Assembly (NCBI GenBank): GCA_025345505.1
Contig: JANVCC010000073.1
Location: 2,030,930-2,094,929 of the forward strand
Direction of reading: 5' to 3'
DNA length: 64,000 nt
From: Todiramphus chloris collaris
Lineage: Eukaryota; Chordata; Aves; Coraciiformes; Alcedinidae
In this document: piece after piece, positions 1 through 10,010 of the stretch
Numbering within the stretch: the first letter of the stretch is position 1
How the letters are laid out: the number at the start of each line of letters is the position of its first letter
Notes under the pieces: model-generated
Databases searched by the model: none
What the model was told of the DNA's origin: nothing
What the model saw: the letters and a program-made list of their open reading frames with translations, nothing else
Translations under genes and position numbers: made by a program

Positions 1-105
1 CACCCATCCCTGCTCCCAGCACCTATCCTTGCTCCCAGCACCCATCCCTGCTCCCAGCACCCATCCCTGCTCCCAGCACCTATCCTTGCTGTCAGTACCC
101 AGCCC
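1..105. repeat. 20-bp tandem minisatellite
   Basis: About five head-to-tail copies of a 20-bp unit built on ACCCATCCCTGCTCCCAGC run from the left edge. Some copies differ at CCTATCCTTG and the array decays near position 105. The true left boundary lies outside the window. It sits just before the acceptor-like site at 124, so it would be intronic if the exon call at 125-185 is right. Confidence 0.85.
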
Positions 106-124
106 CACTCCCTGATGCTCGCAG

Positions 125-131
125 ATGTATC

Positions 132-165
<34 letters not shown>

Positions 166-564
166 CACCGGTCCCGGAGCCACTCGTGAGTCAGGCTGCA
201 GCTCCGCACACGCTGCCGTGCCCACCAGCCCGGCTGCAGACAAACAGCTCGCTGCTGGGGAAGGCCATGGTGGGACCCGGTGAGGAGGGGGGCCCAGCAA
301 ACCCCCTATTCCCAAACTGGGGGGTGCCCGAGCTGGTCCCCGTGTTGCAGCTGGGGGTGAGATGGGTCGGGCAGACAGGGCTGGGGTGCTCGGTGTGCAG
401 AGCCACGTCTCTGTGCCATCTCCTCTGGTGGCAGCCGCTCCCCCTGATGTCCCCGTCCCCAGAGCTGCTCTGGGACCCCTGGTGAATGCTTTTCTTTGCA
501 CAGAGGAAGCCATGGGGACCACAAGGCTTGTGCCAAGCAGATGATGGAACAGAAGGGGCTGTGA
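125..564 (+). CDS. Possible last two exons of an unidentified upstream gene (polyQ / Arg-Ser-His tail)
   Basis: Two exon-like segments, 125-185 and 504-564, join in phase. The first follows an AG at 123-124 and ends at a GTGAGT donor (186-191). The second follows the acceptor TTTCTTTGCACAG (ending 503) and reaches TGA at 562-564. Joined, they read a ten-glutamine run (CAG at 133-162), then HHRSRSHSGSHGDHK, ending KQMMEQKGL. I do not recognise this C-terminus; it does not look like the ends of USP12, RASL11 or LNX proteins. No AATAAA lies close after the stop; the first I see is at about 1652. It could also be chance splice signals around a CAG microsatellite. The rest of the gene would lie left of the window. 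Confidence 0.27.
133..162 (+). repeat. (CAG)10 trinucleotide repeat
   Basis: There are ten uninterrupted CAG units directly after GTATCG. It would encode Q10 in the only frame that continues in phase across the putative intron at 186-503. Pure CAG runs are often length-polymorphic. Confidence 0.9.
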
Positions 565-1669
565 CCTGGTAATTCCTCTTGAAGGGCACAGCGTTGCCAG
601 CACGAACACCTCCCAAAACACTTGGTGAGCTTGAGGGGTCAGGCTTGGTGTGGTCACGGGTGCTTGGAGAGCACAGGAGAAAGCCTTCCCCAGTACTTTT
701 GAGGTAATCACAGCATTGGAGCACCAGAAACATGCTCTTCTGCCATACTTTTGAGTGCTGCCAGGCAAAGAGGTGACAGATCAGACGGTACCTGGGAGGT
801 TTGGGTGTCCCTTGGTGCCATCCTTCTTTTATTTCTCCCACCTTTTATTTTTCACAGTGGGATTCTACGATTCTATGATTCGTGAAGGGAAAAAGGATGC
901 CTCTTTCTGAAACCCAGCACTGCTGGGAGCCCATTGAAGAGCTTTCCAACCCCACTCGTGAGGGAGACGACAAATAGGAACCTTCTTGGAGAGCAAGATC
1001 AGCCCCAGGCTTCCCAGGAGCCGTATTTTTTTCCCTAGGCTCCAGAGAAACAGCTTAAGGAGGGATGGGTATTTAATGAGCTGCTGGCAGGAAGCTCAGT
1101 AGTGTCTCCTTCCATCACCCCAAAGCCACCACAGTCCCTGCAGCTCCCAGTTTCCCCATGGTACCCAAGCCTGGCATCAAGCACCTCAATCATCTGTATC
1201 CTTCCCTGGTCCCTGCCACCTCCCAGCCTTGTGACGTCCCCAAACTTGACCTTGTCCCACATGCAGGGACCTGCCTGGGCAGCTGGGGAAGGAGCCCGGC
1301 GTATCAAACTGTGTCAAAACGCCAGAGGGAAGGGGAGCTTGGCCTGGAATTGTTTGGGATTGTGTTTTCTCCCCGTCACAAGCAGTGATTAGGGTAATGA
1401 AGGGATCCTCTCCCCTCTGTTGCCATCCCTATAGCAACCAGCAGCCTCTTCCCGTTAAACAAGTGACTCATCAAACGCGATTACACTGATACCAGGGAAG
1501 ATGCTTGTGACTTCTAGTTCTGCCAAGAGAGATGACCTTTCAGGAGAAGAATCAAGGGAAATAGCTCAGAACTGGATGGGGAGGGACAGTTCTGTGCTTC
1601 ATCCGTCACATCTGTCCCACCACCCTCACCTGCCTGGGGACTCCCAGCTGGTAAATAAAAGCAGAGCTC
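565..1669. other. Non-coding stretch
   Basis: No convincing exon is seen. A 22-base segment at 861-882 (GATTCTACGATTCTATGATT) looks like the 3' tail of a CR1 element on the + strand with the body missing. AATAAA at about 1652 could serve the putative gene ending at 564. The open frames here show no family resemblance. Confidence 0.5.
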
Positions 1670-2068
1670 CTTTTTGCTCCAGCCCCTTCCCCAGCTCCGT
1701 TGCTCTTCTCTAGCCATGCTCCAGCCCCTCAATGTCCTGCTGGGAGTGAGGGATCCAAAACTGACCCCAGGATTCAAGGGGTGGCCTCCACAGTGCCCAG
1801 TCCAGGGGGAAAATCCCTGCCCTGGTCCTGCTGGCCACACCAGTGCTGATGCAAGCCAGGATTCTGGTGGCCTTCTTAGTCACCTGGGCACACACTGGCT
1901 CATCTTCAGCCAGGCTGTCAACCAGCACCCCCAGGTCCTTTTCCACTACGCAGTTTCCAGCCACTCTGCCCCAGCCTGGGGTGCTGCAGGGGGTTGGTGT
2001 GACCCAAGTGCAGCACCCAGCACTTGCCCTTGTAGAACCTCATCCCACTGGCCTTGGCCCATCAGTCT
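1670..2068 (-). mobile_element. CR1 LINE fragment
   Basis: Read on the minus strand this is the end of the CR1 reverse-transcriptase ORF and the following region. It includes the degraded peptide VEKDLGVLVDSLAEDE and the CR1-typical block around 'gaccTGGGGGTGCTGGTTGAC'. It is 5' truncated and lacks the last part and tail. The divergence suggests an old copy. Confidence 0.85.
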
Positions 2069-3956
2069 CCTCCCATACTGAGACGCAGCTCTGGGCAGTG
2101 GTGCCCAAGGAGAAAACCCAATGCCCAGAGTGGGAAAAATGCCTCCATACACCCAAAATCTGCATGCTTAGGGCTCAGGATGAAGGTTGGGGTGAGAGCC
2201 ACGCAGCCAGCAAGCCCGGTGCCTGCAGAGGCCACAGCCCCTCCCCACACCCAGGGCGAGTCAGGGAACCTTCTCTGCTCCTGCTGAAAGATTCTGAGAC
2301 AGAAATAGCATCACCTGCATTATTGATGAGGCCAGGACTTCATGCCTGTGCCCTGAGCTGGGGGAACAACCGAGCCTGTCAGGTGAAGGAGGATGAAACC
2401 TGCCTTTTCTGTGCTGTTCCTGCCCCAGTTTGGGGGTATTTGTAGCTCCTTTTGGGCTCCATCAAGCTGGGCTGGGCAGGGCTCCAGGTCAGGCACACAG
2501 GCAGTGGGAGCTGCTCCTGTCAGCTCCCAGCACTCGGCTGTACCTGACTGTAACTCTCTCTAACTCAAGCTGATTTTTTTTCCGAGCCAAGCGTTTGCTT
2601 TATACAAATTATTTCATTTGCCAGCGAGCAGCTGTGACCTTTTGCTGACAAGGTCAGAAACACAGGCTCACCCCACGTTTCAGACCAGGGCTCCAGACCC
2701 AAGCAACGTGGTCACCAGCCCCAGGGAAATGTGCCCATGCTCGGGAGATGCTCGGAGGGGAACCCAGCGCTGCAACTCCGCGTCGGATCCGCTTTAAATG
2801 TCAAGAAGGCAGAGTTAAAGTCAATAAATAGAGAGGACTGGCTGTGCTTGGGCGAGGGGGTGTCGCAGCTGCCTTTTGCTCGACTTCAAAGCTGAGAACT
2901 TGTTCCCCGGGTTTTCTGAAACTCGACGTCCTTCCTGCGCAGTGGGACAGGAACTGGGGAAGCTGGAGGTCCTTTGAGTGCTGCTGCAGGGGGCTTTTCC
3001 CTGCTGGGTGGGCTGCTGACAGCCCCCCTCCCCCCCCCATGCTGGCACGTCGTGGGGATCGACACGGGGGTTTCGGGCTTGCGATGGAGCGACAGATCCC
3101 TCTCCAGCAGCACGCCGTGGCTGCAGATTTCTTTCGACACGGACATGACAGGGCAGCCAGTGCCTCTTCTGCGTGGACCTTCCTGGGCATCGGAACCACG
3201 GCTCTGCTGGGGCTCAGGGGTTCTGGTGGTCCCGGTGCGGGTGCAGCAGCCGAGCTCCTCCGGAGCAGCCCCCTCCAAGCCTGGGTTTAGAAAGCTCAGG
3301 TTGGTGGCAGCGGGCGGGCAGGAGACCTGCAGGGAGCTGTGCTCAGCTGCTAAAAGACTCCAGGGTTTTGTTTGGTTGGTTGGTCTTTATTAAGAATCTT
3401 TCTTATTTCGCTCCTCCAAGCCGCAGAAAGCCTTCCTTACCTCTGTGCCACGTCAGGTAAGCTAGGTTATTGTTAATTATTAACTAGCACAACCATTTGC
3501 CCTACTATTTTGCCTCCCATCCTGCGTGCTCCCAGTGCTCCCTGTGGCTTGATGAATGGCAGCGCAGGGGAAACACACTCAGTCCCGACGAGGTGACCAA
3601 CTAGAGCATCAGATACAGCCCAGGAGAAGGAGGAAAACATGATGCAAAAGCCTTTTATTTCAGAAAAAAAAACAACCTTTCCCCAGAAGCCCTGCTTGCC
3701 AGAGCTGAGCTGACATATGGTGACATGGTGTGTGTGCCAGCCAAGGTGCTTCAAAACGTGTTCCTCTGGCTCAGGCAAGTGCTGGAGCTTAAGGACTTGG
3801 AGCAAAATCATTCCTGTGGGGATGATAACACTGGAGGAAGGAGGAAGAATCCTCCTCCTGTTTTGACCTGAGTGTTTGGTGTCAATCCAGAGAAGTCAGA
3901 GCAAGCCTTCAGATCACACTCCTTCCCTTCTGGCACAGCTTGGCACTGCCCCCGCT
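2069..3956. other. Non-coding stretch
   Basis: GC-rich unique sequence with a C tract at about 3027-3038. Open frames of 90-148 codons overlap on both strands with no family resemblance and look like GC-driven shadows. I see no RNA gene or repeat of known type. Confidence 0.5.
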
Positions 3957-4118
3957 CATAGAGTCACAGACTGGCTTGGCTTGGAAGGGCCCTTAAAGAT
4001 CATCCCGTTCCAACCCCATGGCAGGGACCCCTCCCACCAGACCAGGTTGCTCAGAGCCTCATCCAACCTGGCCTGGGACACTTCCAGGTAGGAGGCATCC
4101 ATAACTTCTCTGGGCATC
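3957..4118 (-). mobile_element. CR1 LINE 3' fragment
   Basis: On the + strand it begins with ATAGAGTCACAGACTGGCTT and runs through the reverse complement of the CR1 3' UTR ('ttggaagggcccttaaagatcat', 'accaggttgctcagagcc'). This is a 5'-truncated minus-strand insertion of about 160 bp. Confidence 0.85.
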
Positions 4119-4445
4119 CTGGGGGGCCTGGCCCCATGCACGTGCTGTTTGGGTCCTGTCCCTATGTGTGTGCCAGTGGGATCTTGTCCCTGTGCACATG
4201 GCAATAGGGTCCCGTCCCTGTCCTGGTGCCAGGGGGATGCAGGGATGCAGACTGCCCTCTAGCAGGCATGGCTCTGGGAGCCACCAGAGCACAGCTGAGC
4301 CCAACCCCAACGACAGGAACCCCAACAGCCATGACCCACCCCATACCCCCTTGGTGTCCACACCCCTCTGGGGCTGCCGCTAAATCAGGGGGTGTTCCCA
4401 ACATCTGGATGTCCACTTCCAACAGTGCAGTGAGACATGGTGCCA

Positions 4446-4540
4446 GAGAATCACAGGATCATCTTGGCTGGAAGAGACCTTTAAGTTCATCCAGTCCAAC
4501 CATTAACCCCACGCTGCCAGGTCACCACTAAACCATGCCA
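4446..4540 (-). mobile_element. CR1 LINE 3' fragment
   Basis: A minus-strand CR1 tail about 95 bp long. It starts AGAATCACAGGATCAT on the + strand, followed by the 'gagacctttaagttcatccagtccaacca' block. It is separate from the neighbouring copy at 3957-4118. Confidence 0.85.
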
Positions 4541-4779
4541 CTCCTGCAAGCCAGGCCCTCAAACGGCCCCATTCCAGCCGCCGGTGAGAGAGGTTTTTCA
4601 GCCAAATCAACTGGTTTTTCAACAGCGAGGGATGGTTTTATAAGCCAGACCCCTGCCTGCCTGCCCCCACCCCCTCCACCGCCTGGGTTTGACGTTGGCA
4701 CCTCAAGCACCCAAACCCACCACGGAACCCCAGTCCTTCCTCCCACTGGGCTGGGATGCTGGAGCCTGGCAGCCGAAGC

Positions 4780-5170
4780 ATCACCTGGAGAAGTCCCCGC
4801 TCCCCAGCGGCAGCGGCGGTGAGAAAAGGGCCCCGTTTCCACCCCGCGTTCACAAAGAGTACGCAAAGCCTCCCAGTGTGGGACTTCAACTCCAGCGGCG
4901 CGCGGCCCCCGATGGCCCCGTTTCGGGGAGGCTGGCGGGAGCAGCGCTCTTCTTTGCCACCCTGATTAGTCAGCACGGCTAATTATAGCCACAGCTTCTC
5001 CTTCTTAGAGCTCTTCAAACACCGTCGGAGTTAATAGGGAACAACGGAGGCGCTGGAATAAGGCTGCGCCCGCTCGCTGCGGAAACGCTGCCGGTTATAG
5101 ACACGGGGATGAATTTCCAGCGGCGCGGCTTCGCTCGCCCGGCTTGAGGGGGCGGAGTGGGCAAGGAGCT
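4780..5170. promoter_or_regulatory. CpG-rich patch with homeodomain-type sites (candidate enhancer)
   Basis: A CpG-rich stretch of about 390 bp surrounds an AT-rich core at about 4961-4988 holding GATTAG and CTAATTATAG, both homeodomain-type cores. Further AT-rich sites occur near 5030 and 5095. No exon or start codon in a conserved frame is seen. It lies about 4.3 kb upstream of the receptor promoter. Regulatory function is an inference from base composition and motifs. Confidence 0.3.
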
Positions 5171-8100
5171 CACGGGTTTGCCAGCCTGGCCACGGGATGC
5201 TCTGGCAGGAGTGGGAGCCAGGGTAGGGAAAGCTCATGTGATGCGGTGAGGGGATGATGTTTCCCCAAGGAAAAGAAATAAAGCCGATTTTAATGCTCTC
5301 AGAGGGGGAAAAAAAAAAAACCCCAAATCATGAACTGCATCACAACTATTGGATCAAACGTGTCCCAGCCGTGGTTTGATTTCGCCCTGTGAGGGATAGC
5401 AGAGGATGCTCACATCAGCTTCCCACGTGCCTGTGGAGCCAAGGGAGCACCTGCAAAGCCCCACGGCATCATCAGCCGTCGGCAACGGCGCGGGGCTCGC
5501 TGCGCAGCCCAGGCAAGCTCACCCCAGCTCCGTTGCCTGTGGCTTTTTGGTTGCTGTGGGCAAAACCAACGCACGGTGGCCAAACCACTGCCGGTCCGTC
5601 CGCTTTTGCAGGTTGTCAGCGTTGTAGTTGCTCCTCTCACCGAGCTCTGTGCCACCCGTTCCATCTGTTGAGCACCAACACTTGTGCAGACTCTGGCTAT
5701 GGGTGGGCTCTGCCTCAGCTGGATGGGTTAGTGGTTGCCACCCTGGGACCCACCCAGGCATTCGTTAGCTCCCTTTTAGGGCCACCTAATCACCAGCAAG
5801 ACCTATAAAAGAGCTGCAGGGATGCAAGGAAGAGAAAAGAAGAGATATTCAAAGGTTCCCAGGTTCATCACCTGTCTGCCAAGCAGACACATGGTTTTTA
5901 ACCAAAAAAAACCCCCAGTTTCTAAGGTAGGGTGAGACCCAGGTCCAGCTCTGCTGTAGGTTGGCAGCACTCAGCGGTGCCAGGGGAGGACCACAGCACC
6001 GATCTTCCTCCCGAAAGCCAAGGAGGAAGGTGAGAAACGAAGGTGGGAAATGCCAAGGGGCAGCTTTCTCCTTGCAGAGCAGCTTTTCCTGGTGAGGCTG
6101 GTGGCTTCTCGCTGCGTAACTACAGCGCCAGGCTTTTGCGGGTGACTTTGTGTAGCTTGGATTTTTTTTTTTTCCTCCTCTCTACTGAGTAATTTAAATA
6201 GAGATAAAGCAGACTTAATATATCATCAAATCGTTCTTGCATGTACCCAGGGAACTCTGAATGTTGTGTGAGGCTATAAAAGGCAGATGGTCAGCTAGTC
6301 CAAATCCGATGTGTATCAGCGTGTCTGGGCAGCTGGGGGGGTGACGTTCCTTGATTTCAAAATGGCCAAATGATGTCATTTTTTGTGCCTTAAGGAAACC
6401 ACGACACTCCCGAGATGCCCCAGCAGCCCTTGGTGCCCTGGCACAGGTAATTTCCCTTTTCAGACAGGCAGAGGTGCTGGCCCCTCTGCAGCTCTGTGGC
6501 TGGCACATCGGATGGCTTATGTCCTACTCGGTATGTGCCCGAAGGAGAGGGGGCTGGAGTGTTGGCACAGCCCTGAGACTTCTTTCAGCCCTTGTGGCCA
6601 CCCTCCCTGGGGACACAGTGCCCATCGGTACCTGGGTGTGGGGCTGCTCTGTGCAGTGGGACAGAGGCAGAGTTTTGCCTGCTGAGGTTTGGATCTCCAC
6701 AGGATCGGGGCAGAAATCTGGCTGAGGTAGAGAAGAATGAAAAGCTTCAGGTTTCTACTGGTGCCACCACCTCTTGAAGATGAGGGAGCACAGCCCAGGT
6801 GGTGAAACCCCCCCAAAAACCTTATTGGGATGTGGGAAAAGCATCCTGGGATCGTGCCAACCTTGTGCTGGAATGTTGAGGGGAGGAACTGAAGGTGGGA
6901 AAGGGAGGTGGCAGGGTGGCTTGGGGCTACCAGGGCCACTGTGGACCAACTGAGACACCAGGGTGTTTCAGGGTGTCTCGGTGAATGAGGCTGTGGGAGG
7001 GGTTGGATGCTGGAGGGAGTGGAAGGCCCAAGTCAAAGGCTGGTGAGGCCACGAGGTTTGGGGTCAGCTGAGACCTGTCAGGGTGCGTGCATCTGTGCAA
7101 GAGGTGGCTACAGATGAGAGGATCCAAGGGCCAGACCGGTGCAACGGGGCGCCCGAGGGCACTTACTGGAGGGATGCACGGTGTGTCTGCGTGTGCCCAT
7201 CCCTGCTCAGCCTCACTGCCGGCTGGACCTGGGGGGTCTGGGGGCTGCAGCAGCTTCTCCTCTGCCAGGCAGGGGATTTGGCAGCCCCCAGACATTCAGG
7301 TGGGGACAGCGGGGTCCTCCCAGCTCAGACCTACGGCTGCTCGTGGCCCATCAGCCTGGCTGGGCTGAGGCTGCCCACGCTCATCTCAGCCTGGGGACCT
7401 TGGGTGGGCTGCATCCCCTCAGAGCACCTGGCACGGCCGTCACCATCCCCTCTGCCGCAACAGCTCAGCCCAGCCCGTCTCCTGCACCCACCTCCTGGCA
7501 GCAGCAGCAGCCGCCGATGGGAGTCAATCAAAGCTCCTCTCCCGCCTCCCGCTTCCCAGGCAGTGCGTAATCGCTGGGAGCGGGAGCGAATTCATTCAGC
7601 ATTTTGCTCAGATTTCCTCCACCCCTTTCCATGCCGCTCATGTCACTCGGCGCATCAACGGCGCTCGGTCACGCGCCCGGCAGCCCCAGGTAGATGACGA
7701 TTCGAGTCTCCCGGGATGGGGCTTGGCCTGATTAACAGCCCAGATGCTCCTAACTGGGGCAATTGGGTTGAGCCAAACCCCACTGCTATTCACCTGAGTA
7801 TCTTTGCCCATCAGGAGCTGGAAATCCTTCCTTGACATCAAGCGCGCTGCGCTGCGTCGCTACAGCTGGGAAGAGAGAGGGGGATGAAAGAGTAAAGCTG
7901 GAGTGTTATGAAACCAGTAGGAAAGGGGGGAGAAGGTGTAGCTGAAATATTGTGGATCCGGGAGCTGAGCACCCCTGCTTTGAAGATCCTGCGCCTGAGC
8001 TGAATCATGGAGCTGTTTGTGGCCGGAAAAATAATCGTGTCTTTGGGATTTGTTCCTTTCCAGGCTGATCCTTTCCCAAAGAGTCAGTAAGGGAGACCTG

Positions 8101-8439
8101 GGGGTGGGTGGGTGCCACAGTGTGGGGAGGGGGGCGGATCCTTGCACCCCCCCCCATCCTTGGGCAGGTCCCCCTGTGTAGCAAGGTGGGTGGCAGGACA
8201 GGTCCACGTGAAGCTTCCCTGGGTGTTGATGCTCCTCAGTCCACGGGGAAGCCCGCGCAGGGCCAGGGCTCTGGGGTGCGATACCCCCCTCGTAGGGGGA
8301 CGCATCTGCCCCAGCCTGGGTGCGCAGGGCCCCCCCCAAACACCCCAGGCTGCCCACTCCTGGGGGTGCAAGAAGACCAGAACCGCAGTCCCTGAGCGTT
8401 GCCCTTGAAGAGCGGGGGCAGCTGAGCCACCCCCCCCCT
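5171..8439. other. Intergenic non-coding stretch
   Basis: No gene or repeat is recognised. Short homopolymers occur at about 5308 and 6169. The open frames at 7083-7697 and 7860-8732 show no family resemblance and are C-, P- or S-rich, as chance frames in GC-rich DNA tend to be. Confidence 0.5.
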
Positions 8440-8860
8440 TCAGATGCCCGCGTCCCTTGGCACAAGCGGTAAAAATAAACCTTGCCCGGCCGCCTTTGCG
8501 AGCCGGCGGGGCCTGGCTGGCACCCAAACTGCATCCGCAGCGGGCAGGTACCGAGGGCCCCCGACCTTGGCGAGGTGCGTCCGGGGGTGGCGGGAGAGCT
8601 CATGAATGAACGGCGGGGCGGGTGCGCGCATGGGTGCGGGGCGGGTGCGCGCAGCCCCTCGTGCCCGCGGGTGTGGATGTGGAGCAGGGAGCCAGCCTTG
8701 TTGTTATTCTGATCACAGCGGCTCTGATTCACAGGCTTGGATCATGAATATAAGTGAAGACTTTGACGTCAGAGTTGAGATTTATCAGCAGATCCAATGG
8801 GGCAGGAATATTAAGTGCAAGTCGATGCCAGCTATCTGCCAACGTTATTAGCGATGCTCG
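8440..8860 (+). promoter_or_regulatory. Upstream CpG patch and full CRE palindrome of the receptor gene
   Basis: A CpG-rich block (8440-8665, with repeated GCGGGTGCGCGC) passes into an AT-richer segment. That segment holds the perfect cAMP response element TGACGTCA at 8764-8771 and CCAAT at about 8793. It lies about 650-1000 bp upstream of the TATA box at 9425. The CRE is read directly; its use is inferred. The receptor family raises cAMP constitutively, so a CREB-linked feedback is conceivable but unproven. Confidence 0.4.
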
Positions 8861-9424
8861 CCGAGGAATGAGGCTTCACACCAAGGACTGGGAGGACCGG
8901 GAAGGAAAAAAATAATAATAAAAAAAAAAAAACCCAAAAACGGGGGGAAACAAGCTGATCCTCGAGCATTAAAAAGCCAGGTAAAACAACAACCCTTGGC
9001 GGTGGTGGCTGGATGCGGGAAGGGGAAATGCAGGCAGCGGGCTGCGGGCACAGACCCCCCCCCCCCATCCCTTCCCGACCTTCACACCTCGGCTGCCCGG
9101 CCCGGGGGGTGGGAGGGTGGGTTGGTGGGGGGGAGGATGAACCCGGCAGTGGGGACCGCGCTGAGCAGGGCAGGACCTTGCAGCTGTTTGCAGCTGGCTG
9201 GGAGCGTTCTGCACCAGTCTTTTCCCGAAGGAGGGGAAGGGAGGGAGAAAGGAGAAAGTTAACGCAGGCTCGTCCCTTGCCGCTGCCTTCTGGTTTCATC
9301 AGCGGCTCCGCATACATGCGAGGCCGGCCTATCGATAGTGTTTATTTTTACTCCCTGCACGCAAAAAAAGAAAGAGCTGCGGGGGGGGTTGGGGGGGGGG
9401 GGGGGGGGAGGAAGAGCTTTGCGC

Positions 9425-9433
9425 TATAAATAG
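9425..9433 (+). promoter_or_regulatory. TATA box of GPR12-like receptor
   Basis: TATAAATAG follows a G-run (9380-9410) and precedes a CpG-rich leader. Initiation would be expected about 25-30 bases downstream, near 9455. No other TATA-like site lies between here and the start codon, and the downstream segment has a donor at the right distance. Confidence 0.6.
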
Positions 9434-9454
9434 GCGGTAAAAGGTAACCGTGCC

Positions 9455-9630
9455 CCGGGGAAGGGAGGAGGACGGGGCAGCCGGCACCGTGCTTCCCTCC
9501 GCGGAGGGGGTGCGCAGCGCCTGCGGAACCTGCGCGGGGTGCGGAGCGCATGGAGGCTGCTGCCGGCAGCGCGGCGCTGAGTTGTGCTCGGCCTCAGCCC
9601 GTCGGGAGCAGCAGGAGCCAGCGGCGAGGG
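9455..9630 (+). other. Predicted 5' UTR exon of GPR12-like receptor
   Basis: The exon is inferred from the TATA box at 9425 and the donor at 9631 (GGG|GTGCGT). The matching acceptor is CTCTCTCCCCAG ending at 10008, giving a 378-bp intron. An uninterrupted upstream frame joins the coding frame at 9450, but a coding exon preceded by a 5' UTR intron is usual for GPR3/6/12-type genes and the 187-residue extension has no receptor character. The exact transcription start is a guess. Confidence 0.5.
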
Positions 9631-10010
9631 GTGCGTGTGTGCCGGGGGGGATAACGGCGTGCCCCGGGCTGTGGGGTGTGCGGGGGGATGGGGTGGGGGG
9701 GTTACTTCCCGGGGAAGCCGCAGTCGGGCTGCGGGGGGAAGCGGCCAGGATTGAGCTCTGCGGCGGGCGGGGGCGGCTCGGTGCGGGGCCGGGTGCGGGG
9801 TGTCCCGGGGGTCTCCGGAACCCGGTGCGGGGCTCGGGGCGGAGCTCCTCGGACTCGATGCCGGGGCTGGGTGCGGAGCCCCCCCCCCTCCCCCGGGTTT
9901 TGGTGCAGGGCTCGGCGTGCGGCTTCTCGGGCTCGGTCAGGGGGGTCTCCCGGGCTCGGTGCGGGGCTCGGCGCCTCTCACTGCATCCCTCTCCCTCTCT
10001 CTCCCCAGCG

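Noticed and set aside
1710-1964. 84-codon minus frame resembling reverse-transcriptase C-terminus
   Set aside because: It is part of the decayed CR1 copy at 1670-2068, not an independent gene.
7860-8732. 290-codon minus frame upstream of the receptor
   Set aside because: Pro/Gly/Ser-rich and unlike any family; overlaps competing + frames.
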